Shown here piece by piece: positions 56,115-64,000 of a DNA stretch of 64,000 bases. The DNA comes from Salinicola halimionae. GTDB lineage: Bacteria; Pseudomonadota; Gammaproteobacteria; Pseudomonadales; Halomonadaceae. The notes under the pieces were generated by a model. The model was not told the DNA's origin and did no database searches. It saw only the letters and a list, made by a program, of their open reading frames with translations. The position numbers were made by a program, and so were the translations under genes. The stretch's first letter is position 1. Each line of letters opens with the position of its first letter. The DNA lies in NCBI RefSeq assembly GCF_003206065.1, contig NZ_PZJQ01000007.1, positions 19,653 to 83,652 of the forward strand. Direction: 5' to 3'.

Positions 56115-57746
56115 GTGGCTCAAGACGCTAATAATCAGCCGGATGCGCCACAGGAAGGCGTGCCGGCACCAGAGGGTCCTGCCAATCTCATCGATACCGA
56201 TTATGTGATTGGCCAGGACAATATCCAGACCAACAAATTTGGCTTCAATGTCGATCTACATGGCAAGGTCTTCTCGATCTCGTCATTGCTGATCCTGTTT
56301 TTCGTCATCATCACGCTGGCACTGCCGGAGCAGATGGGGCCGATATTCAACGGGGCGAAAAGCTTTCTGACCGACAATCTGAGCTGGCTATTCCTGTTTG
56401 CCGCCAACATCTTCGTGGTGGTTGCCGTGGTGCTGATTTTCACCCCGTTGGGGAAGGTGAGACTCGGCGGTCAGCATGCCAAACCGGATTTCAGCTATGC
56501 CGGCTGGTTTGCCATGCTGTTCGCAGCAGGCATGGGTATCGGGCTGATGTTCTACGGCGTCTCCGAACCCATCACGCACTTCGGCACGTCCGTTACGGGT
56601 GATGCCTGGGCACCGTTGGGCGGCGCAGTGGACGATCCGGCTGCCTCTCAATCGCTGGCCATGGCGGCCACGATCTTCCACTGGGGCCTGCACCCTTGGG
56701 GCATCTACGCCGTCGTCGCTCTGTCGCTGGCGCTGTTCTCTTTCAACAAGGGCCTGCCGCTGACCATGCGCTCGATCTTCTACCCGATTCTGGGTGAGCG
56801 CATCTGGGGTTGGCCGGGCCATGTCATCGATATCCTGGCGGTCTTCGCGACGCTGTTTGGGCTGGCGACATCATTGGGTCTCGGCGCGTCTCAGGCATCC
56901 GCCGGCCTCAACTATCTGTTCGGCATACCCAATAACAACGTCACCATGGTGCTGCTGATCGTCGGTATCACGCTGGTCGCACTCATGTCGGTGATGCTGG
57001 GCGTCGACAAGGGCGTTCAGCGTCTATCGCAGATCAACATGGGTCTCGCGTTTCTGCTACTGCTGTTCGTGATCATCGTCGGACCGACCATGCTGATCGC
57101 CACCGGGTTCCTGGAAAACATGGGTTCCTACCTCAAGAACCTGCCCGCGCTTTCCAATCCGTTCGGGCGCGAGGACGCTGACTTCGTGCATGGCTGGACA
57201 GCTTTCTACTGGGCGTGGTGGATCTCCTGGTCACCGTTCGTCGGCATGTTCATTGCCCGTGTCAGCCGTGGTCGTACGGTACGTGAGTTTCTGATTGCGG
57301 TACTGCTGGTGCCGACCATCGTGTCCGTTCTGTGGATGACTGCCTTCGGCGACACCGCCATCAACCAGCTGGTCAACGAAGGCTTCGAGGGTGTGAAGGA
57401 AGCCGCGCTGCCGTTGCAGCTGTTCACCATGCTCGGCCAGCTGCCGCTGACCTCCATCACGTCGTTCGTCGGCATCATCTTGGTGATGGTGTTTTTCATC
57501 ACCTCCTCCGATTCCGGATCGCTGGTCATCGACTCGATCACTGCTGGCGGCAAGGTCGATGCACCGACACCGCAGCGTGTGTTCTGGGCATTGATCGAAG
57601 GTGCTATCGCTATCGCCCTGCTGCTGGGCGGCGGTCTGACGGCACTGCAGGCAGCGGTCATCACCACTGGCCTGCCCTTCACGATCGTGCTGCTGGCCGC
57701 CTGCTACGCGATTATCCAGGGGCTGCGCTCCGAGCCACGCGGTTGA
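56115..57746 (+). CDS. BCCT family betaine/carnitine/choline transporter
   Basis: A 543-residue carrier with about twelve hydrophobic helices. BCCT hallmarks: GMGIGLMFYGVSEPITHF near residue 137 (substrate/sodium helix) and the Trp-rich TAFYWAWWISWSPFVGMF near residue 363, whose Trp residues cage the trimethylammonium group. The N-terminus is acidic and the C-terminal tail is short, so osmosensing by a long tail as in BetP is unlikely. Start is GTG 56115 with GGAG seven bases upstream. Role: uptake of glycine betaine or a similar compatible solute. Confidence 0.93.
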   Translation: MAQDANNQPDAPQEGVPAPEGPANLIDTDYVIGQDNIQTNKFGFNVDLHGKVFSISSLLILFFVIITLALPEQMGPIFNGAKSFLTDNLSWLFLFAANIFVVVAVVLIFTPLGKVRLGGQHAKPDFSYAGWFAMLFAAGMGIGLMFYGVSEPITHFGTSVTGDAWAPLGGAVDDPAASQSLAMAATIFHWGLHPWGIYAVVALSLALFSFNKGLPLTMRSIFYPILGERIWGWPGHVIDILAVFATLFGLATSLGLGASQASAGLNYLFGIPNNNVTMVLLIVGITLVALMSVMLGVDKGVQRLSQINMGLAFLLLLFVIIVGPTMLIATGFLENMGSYLKNLPALSNPFGREDADFVHGWTAFYWAWWISWSPFVGMFIARVSRGRTVREFLIAVLLVPTIVSVLWMTAFGDTAINQLVNEGFEGVKEAALPLQLFTMLGQLPLTSITSFVGIILVMVFFITSSDSGSLVIDSITAGGKVDAPTPQRVFWALIEGAIAIALLLGGGLTALQAAVITTGLPFTIVLLAACYAIIQGLRSEPRG

Positions 57747-57782
57747 CGCCATAGGCCATCGTCATAAAAAGATGGCAAAAAG

Positions 57783-57811
57783 AAGCGGGCGGCTCATGGA
57801 GCCGCCCGCTT
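57783..57811. terminator. Bidirectional terminator between BCCT and exonuclease genes
   Basis: AAGCGGGCGGCTC / GAGCCGCCCGCTT, 13-bp perfect stem with ATG loop; convergent genes on both sides. Confidence 0.8.
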
Positions 57812-57853
57812 TGCGTTGGAATACCGATAGCACTTCTCGCCGATATATCGAGC

Positions 57854-58579
57854 TTATCGCCACAGCGCGCTGACCGGCGTCTGCCAATCGTAGTGATAGA
57901 GAATCTGTGCCTGCAGCAGCTCGGCGGTAGCGAGCGAATCGACCAGGGCATGGTGGCCGGTGTAGGCCGGAAGATGATAGCGCTGCCGACTCTCGTGAAG
58001 GCGAATCGATGCCATCGGCCGCCCCGCCCAACGCCGCAACCGGGCCCACCAGGACTGTCGATGTATTCTCGCTTCCAGCGACATGGTATCGATCATCGGC
58101 ATCAGTAGCCCGTCGCCCAGACGCTCGCGGATGGCGGCGTCCAGGAAGGTGCGCTCCAGTTGGCGGTAATGAACGACGACCAACCGCCCGGCGAGCATTG
58201 GCAGCAGATCGTCGATGATCGCGTTGAAGTCCGGCGCGCCAGCGACTTCCGCGTGAGTGATGTGATGGAAGGCGACCGACTCATCGCTGAGCTGACGCCG
58301 AGGTGATAGCACCCAGTAACGGCCGTCTGCGGGCCGAATCCGCTCCAGAGTGAACGGCATGACACCGACGCTGACGATGTCGTGTCGACTGCCATCGAGA
58401 CCGGTAGTCTCGAAGTCCATTGCCACCAGCGGCGCCTCGCCGATCGGCGTCGCAGGATCCAGCGTACCCCGCGCATAGAAACTGGCTAGCCGAGGTTCGC
58501 GTACCCGCTGCGCACGAGATGCCAGATAGTCTGGCCAGTTCGGCTGCGTCTTCTCTTTGGCCTTCCAGCGCCAGGTCAT
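57854..58579 (-). CDS. DEDDh 3'-5' exonuclease (DnaQ/epsilon-like)
   Basis: A 241-residue exonuclease with all three Exo motifs: MDFETTGLD (Asp, Glu), YRQLERTFLD near residue 138 and HHALVDSLATAE (His, Asp) at the end. It is a stand-alone protein, not the polymerase subunit. It overlaps the upstream cNMP/CBS gene by 4 bp; this gene pair recurs in gammaproteobacteria beside acetate or solute transport genes, which hints at a role in signalling or nucleotide turnover. Confidence 0.9.
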   Translation of the reverse strand: MTWRWKAKEKTQPNWPDYLASRAQRVREPRLASFYARGTLDPATPIGEAPLVAMDFETTGLDGSRHDIVSVGVMPFTLERIRPADGRYWVLSPRRQLSDESVAFHHITHAEVAGAPDFNAIIDDLLPMLAGRLVVVHYRQLERTFLDAAIRERLGDGLLMPMIDTMSLEARIHRQSWWARLRRWAGRPMASIRLHESRQRYHLPAYTGHHALVDSLATAELLQAQILYHYDWQTPVSALWR

Positions 58580-60549
58580 CGGCTGACCCGATGCGATGCA
58601 CTGCCTTGCGGCGACCCCAGTCTGTCAGGCTCGGTTTTCGAAGAGCCCTGCCGGGTGGGCATGATGTAGCGAAACGAGAGGAATTTCTGGGCGTTGCTGA
58701 TAGCCTCGAAGGCGTCCTTGAGATTATGACGCTCCCGGCTGCCGATGTTTTCCGGATCGACGCTATTGTCGGGCTCGATGCCCTGCTCGACCGCCTCTGC
58801 CTGATGGCGGATTCTCACCATCGACATGAACTCGAACGCATAGCGCAGACGTTCGGTAACCCCATCCGCAAGCAGTTTCGTCTCGGCGATATCGTCGAGG
58901 CGGGTGAAAGTATTCTGTGCCTTCGAGCCACATGCCAGCGCATGCACGCGAACCAGATCCGTCAGCGGCGCGGTGCCACGACGCTTGAGATTGATCGACT
59001 TACGGTGCTCACCGTCGTGCTCCATGACAAACTTGCGAAAAAACCCCAGCGGCGGCGTGCGGCTTTTCGCATTGCGCGCCAACGCTGCCAGAAAGATCGG
59101 GCGCTGTGGCGCCAGTTCGGCGACCAGATCCTGTAGCGATTCGACCATGGGCGCTTCGCCATGGACTGGCGCCAGATCGAAGAAGATGGAGCTGTGCAAC
59201 AGGCGTTCGCCGTTGGGCTCCTCCATCCACTCGGTGAAATATCGCTTCCAGACGTGCAGCGGCTGCCGCCAGCGCGCGTTGGTCGCCATGACATCGCCCT
59301 TGCAGTAAGGGTAACCACAGGCGTCGAGGCCGTCGCAGACGAAACTGGCCAGCGCCTCGAAGTACTCTCCATGCAGGTCCGGATCGTAGTCGTCGTCGAG
59401 TACCAGCGCGTTGTCCTGGTCGGCGTTGATGGTCGGCTCTTCCCGCGCCATCGAACCCAGTACCATGAAACAGTACGGCACCGGCGCCGGCCCCAGCTCG
59501 CTCTCCGCCAACTCGAGAAGACGCTGCGTAAAGGCGCGACCGATCGTCGCCAACGCTCGACAGACCATTTCGGAGTTGGCGCCATCGGCGACCATGCGCG
59601 CGAACCCGGTGCGGACCTCGGGCGCCAGCTTGGCGAGCTGCTCCGGGCTGTTCTGGACGAAGACGTTATTGACCAGAAACAGGCTGCTGTGGGTTTCGTG
59701 TCGCACGATATCGGAGAGATGCAGTACGCCGACCGGCTGACGTCGATACAGCACCGGCAGATGGTGGACCTGATTGCGCAGCATGCTCAACATCGCCTCG
59801 TAGACCGACTCGTCGGACTGGGTGACGATGAGTCTTCGGGACATGACATCGCCCACTGGCGTCTGCGGTGACTTGCCCTCTGCCAGCACGCGGGTGCAGA
59901 AATCGCGATCGGTCAGAATGCCGTTGAGTTTCCAGTGACGACCGTCAGGCCCGGTGAAGGTGTAGGCGGACTGCGTTTCGGTGACATCGATGACCAGCAC
60001 GCAGGTGGCATTGGCATCGCGCATCTGCTGCGCGGCCTGCTGCAGGGTGGTCGTAGCTTCCACCATCTGCGGCTGCCGGTTGATCAGCTTGCGCACCCTC
60101 GTGGTCATCAGCCCGCTATCGTCGCGCTGCTGCTCGACCGTCACCTTGAGTCTTTGCCCGCCGGTCTCCACGAACTCGGCAAAGTCATCGTCTTCCTCGC
60201 ACACCGTCTCGAAGACATCGCCGGGAATGAAGTAGATCAGCGTGTCCTCGATCGCACTGACCGGATAACGCACCCGCCGATTACTACGCAGCAAGTCCGA
60301 ATAGCCAAAGATGTCACCTTCACTCAGACGGTTGAAAAGCCTGCCGCTGCGCTGGTACATCTCCACCGCACCGCTGCGGATATACCAGAGAGAATCGATC
60401 GGCTGGTCCTTGACCAGCAGCTCGGTACCCGCCTGAAAGTAGCGAATTTCGACTTCGCCGGCGATGCGATCGAGCAGCTCGTCGGGGAGATTGTCGAACG
60501 GCGCGAACTGCGCCATATGACCTCGGATATCCAGCTGTTCAACGTTCAT
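58576..60549 (-). CDS. cNMP-binding / CBS / DUF294 nucleotidyltransferase regulator
   Basis: A 657-residue multidomain protein. In order: cyclic-nucleotide-binding-like domain (about 15-135, with SGAVEMYQRSGRLFNRLSEGDIFGYSDLL), a CBS pair (about 150-290), a GlnD-like DUF294 nucleotidyltransferase domain (about 300-440) with the catalytic GSMAREEPTINADQDNAL, and a C-terminal substrate-binding domain. The NTase residues are intact. ATG 60549 has GGGAGAGG upstream. In other gammaproteobacteria such proteins sit beside acetate permease genes; here the neighbour is the BCCT carrier. Confidence 0.9.
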   Translation of the reverse strand: MNVEQLDIRGHMAQFAPFDNLPDELLDRIAGEVEIRYFQAGTELLVKDQPIDSLWYIRSGAVEMYQRSGRLFNRLSEGDIFGYSDLLRSNRRVRYPVSAIEDTLIYFIPGDVFETVCEEDDDFAEFVETGGQRLKVTVEQQRDDSGLMTTRVRKLINRQPQMVEATTTLQQAAQQMRDANATCVLVIDVTETQSAYTFTGPDGRHWKLNGILTDRDFCTRVLAEGKSPQTPVGDVMSRRLIVTQSDESVYEAMLSMLRNQVHHLPVLYRRQPVGVLHLSDIVRHETHSSLFLVNNVFVQNSPEQLAKLAPEVRTGFARMVADGANSEMVCRALATIGRAFTQRLLELAESELGPAPVPYCFMVLGSMAREEPTINADQDNALVLDDDYDPDLHGEYFEALASFVCDGLDACGYPYCKGDVMATNARWRQPLHVWKRYFTEWMEEPNGERLLHSSIFFDLAPVHGEAPMVESLQDLVAELAPQRPIFLAALARNAKSRTPPLGFFRKFVMEHDGEHRKSINLKRRGTAPLTDLVRVHALACGSKAQNTFTRLDDIAETKLLADGVTERLRYAFEFMSMVRIRHQAEAVEQGIEPDNSVDPENIGSRERHNLKDAFEAISNAQKFLSFRYIMPTRQGSSKTEPDRLGSPQGSASHRVSR

Positions 60550-60693
60550 GCGCCTCTCCCCTGTCACGAGTTCTCATTGTCGAAGGGCACAGGCATGGCG
60601 TCAACGCCGGCTCTCTGGCGATCCCTTTCCCGCTATCCATCTGATCCCTCGGGAGAAACGTCAGAGCCTCCATCGAAATGAAGGGCGTGAAGC

Positions 60694-60852
60694 GAACGAC
60701 AGCAGACACCTGTCAGCGATCCCCCGCGATAACGCTGTCAGCCGTTCACAGGCGACTTCGAAAATGTCCTGGGTCGAAACGTCGGTCACGCCGCCGATGT
60801 GCGGGGTCGCGATCACGTTTTGGGCAAAGACAGGGGCTTGCGGATCGCAGTC
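60694..60852 (-). pseudogene. Relic of a D-2-hydroxyacid dehydrogenase
   Basis: About 50 residues on the minus strand read DCDPQAPVFAQNVIATPHIGGVTDVST..., the C-terminal end of an NAD-dependent D-2-hydroxyacid dehydrogenase, including the catalytic His in TPHIGG. No start codon or NAD-binding domain is near: upstream lies the end of the methyltransferase gene, downstream the cNMP/CBS gene. It is a decayed remnant, not a gene. Confidence 0.7.
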
Positions 60853-60878
60853 CCGGCCGCAGGGCAGCGACCTCGTCG

Positions 60879-62138
60879 TCAGGCGCTGTCGGCCTGAGAT
60901 AGTGGCGTGGGGTGCTTGCCTTCGACCCAGCCGAGGCTGCCACTGTCGGTTGGCTGGAACCACTCGAGACGCGATGCCAGCTCGACCACGCTACCCACGA
61001 CGATCAAGGTCGGCGGGCGGGGCTGATGCTCAGCCAGACTATCGGGCAGGCGGGACAGCGTACCGAGATGCACGCGTTGATTGGCGGTCGTTCCCTGCTC
61101 GATCAGCGCCAGCGGCGTAGCGCCATCCAGCCCGTACGCCATCAGTCGCTCGCGAATGAGATCCAGCGCCCCCAGGCCCATGTAGAACACCAGTGTCTGA
61201 TCACCGCGCGCCAGCGCGGACCAATCGAGATCACAACTCCCGTTCTTGAGATGGCCAGTGACGAAGCGCACCGATTGAGCATGATCTCGATGGGTCAGCG
61301 GTATGCCGGCGTAGGCGGCACAGCCCGATGCAGCGGTAATGCCCGGCACCACGTCAAAATCGACGCCCGCAGCGACCAGTGCCTCGAGCTCCTCACCACC
61401 ACGCCCGAAGATGAACGGGTCGCCGCCTTTGAGACGGACTACCTGATTGCCCGCCCTGGCCCAATCGACCAGCGCCTGGTTGATACCCTCCTGCGGCACG
61501 CTGTGCCGAGAGCGCGCCTTGCCGACGTAAAAGCGCCTTGCGGCGGGGTTGGCCAGTGCCAGAATTTCCTGACTGACGAGCCGATCGTGGATCACCACAT
61601 CCGCGCGCTGCAGCCGCTTGAGCGCCTTCAGCGTCAGCAGTTCCGGGTCGCCCGGACCGGCACCAACCAGCGAGACATGGCCACGTTGCCAATGACCATC
61701 GGCAGAAGCGGAGGCGGGTTGCGCGGTATCGTTCACGGTCACCCGCGGCGGCAGACGGACGCTGCACAGCGTCGGATGCGCTGGCGCGTAAACTGCGACA
61801 CCAGCCTCTACCGCAACGCTGGCAACTTCCCGATCACGTTCCCCATCCCCGCTGGCAACCAGCCATAGCTGCCCCGCCCCAACCACCGGTTCATCGTCAC
61901 GCACCGCCCACTCTTGCGCCCGACACAGAGACGCCAGGGCCGGCATCAGCGAGACCGCATGCACGGTCACGACTGGCATCAGCCCGGAGATACGCTGCGC
62001 CAGCGCCAGCGCCTCGCTGCCGCCACCGATCAGATGAACGTCGAGGCGGGACGGATCGTATTGGAGGATGAGCGATTCGGTCACGAGTCGGGCCGCTGGT
62101 TGGGGGAAATCAGATGTCGTGTCTTGCGCCGCCACCAC
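60879..62138 (-). CDS. cobA: Uroporphyrinogen-III C-methyltransferase with decayed N-domain
   Basis: A 419-residue protein whose C-terminal part (about 145-395) is a complete siroheme/cobalamin methyltransferase: [37 protein letters not shown] and [20 protein letters not shown]. The N-terminal 25-140 resembles the Rossmann domain of CysG ([14 protein letters not shown]) but the catalytic Asp region is altered ([10 protein letters not shown] where CysG has VVDDPALCDF) and the following dimer domain is missing. It can make precorrin-2 but probably cannot oxidise it. Lies next to serS, the usual neighbour in related genomes. Confidence 0.9.
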   Translation of the reverse strand: MVAAQDTTSDFPQPAARLVTESLILQYDPSRLDVHLIGGGSEALALAQRISGLMPVVTVHAVSLMPALASLCRAQEWAVRDDEPVVGAGQLWLVASGDGERDREVASVAVEAGVAVYAPAHPTLCSVRLPPRVTVNDTAQPASASADGHWQRGHVSLVGAGPGDPELLTLKALKRLQRADVVIHDRLVSQEILALANPAARRFYVGKARSRHSVPQEGINQALVDWARAGNQVVRLKGGDPFIFGRGGEELEALVAAGVDFDVVPGITAASGCAAYAGIPLTHRDHAQSVRFVTGHLKNGSCDLDWSALARGDQTLVFYMGLGALDLIRERLMAYGLDGATPLALIEQGTTANQRVHLGTLSRLPDSLAEHQPRPPTLIVVGSVVELASRLEWFQPTDSGSLGWVEGKHPTPLSQADSA

Positions 62139-62241
62139 GTTCTCGGCTCAAACATGGTCGCTAGCGTAACGTCGATACCCGGAGTCTAAAGCCCGCCACT
62201 CGGACAGCGAAGTAACGCTTGTTTGTAGAGTTATAACCAAA

Positions 62242-62274
62242 CGATCCTTCATAACACTCGGCTATGAAGGATCG
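62242..62274 (-). terminator. Terminator after serS
   Basis: Perfect 12-bp stem CGATCCTTCATA / TATGAAGGATCG with a nine-base loop, followed on the minus strand by TTTGGTT. It lies between serS and the methyltransferase gene. Confidence 0.7.
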
Positions 62275-62289
62275 GGCATTTTCAGATAC

Positions 62290-63916
<1,627 letters not shown>

Positions 63917-64000
63917 ATGACGATGATTACACGCCTTGACCCGGCCAGCGCCGAACCAACACTTCCCGAGCGCTATCGCCGATTCCTCGCCGATATCGCC
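63917..64000 (+). CDS. Start of a gene cut by the window edge
   Basis: Twenty-eight codons starting MTMITRLDPASAEPTLPERY and running off the right edge without a stop. The Leu-x-Pro...RYRRFL opening resembles the N-terminus of large FAD-linked oxidases such as YdiJ, but this is far too little to identify it. No clear ribosome site; an ATG at 63923 is an alternative. Confidence 0.4.
   Translation, partial: MTMITRLDPASAEPTLPERYRRFLADIA

Overview
The window looks like chromosome of a GC-rich, free-living gammaproteobacterium, most likely Halomonadaceae (Halomonas/Salinicola/Kushneria type). That placement is an inference from the mix of a BCCT osmolyte carrier, TRAP and solute/sodium transporters, a urea ABC/urease locus and gammaproteobacterial gene pairs such as dusB-fis, accB-accC and serS beside a siroheme methyltransferase; no rRNA is present to confirm it.

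Layout. 1-5558 is the end of a type VI secretion cluster (tssF, tssG, tssH/clpV). 5757-15207 is a nine-gene block in the order hydratase, acyl-CoA dehydrogenase, VOC protein, MmgE/PrpD protein, family III CoA-transferase, CitE-like lyase, then a three-gene TRAP transporter. This is the order of the Pseudomonas aeruginosa itaconate locus (PA0878-PA0886), so I read it as itaconate (and related C5-dicarboxylate) uptake and cleavage to pyruvate and acetyl-CoA. 15333-33491 is mostly housekeeping: an odd kinase/phosphatase fusion, ppa, a DUF2333 gene, dsbD, aroQ, accBC, prmA, dusB-fis, purH, gabD, folE, srkA, comF and a tRNA-Leu(UAG) with a clear promoter. 33692-41383 is an accessory stretch: a membrane protein, a 1.26-kb gap with orphan hairpins, a cystine-type ABC transporter, a sodium/solute symporter, a DUF1206 protein and a secreted repeat protein. 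41522-53411, all on the minus strand, is one collinear urea system: urtABCDE, ureDABC, ureEFG and hupE/ureJ. 53910-64000 holds a large acyl-CoA dehydrogenase, a BCCT carrier, a cNMP/CBS/nucleotidyltransferase protein with a DEDDh exonuclease, a siroheme methyltransferase with a decayed N-domain, a hydroxyacid dehydrogenase relic, serS and the start of another gene.

The most unusual things seen are: (i) the kinase/phosphatase fusion has lost metal-binding residues in its phosphatase half and the catalytic Asp in its kinase half while staying intact; (ii) 15-bp in-frame tandem repeats sit inside four unrelated genes (DUF2333, purH, gabD, ureB), with further short repeats in intergenic DNA; (iii) a secreted protein is built of three exact 42-residue periods; (iv) an orphan segment at 34.5-34.9 kb carries a possible promoter, a small basic reading frame that seems frameshifted, and strong hairpins.
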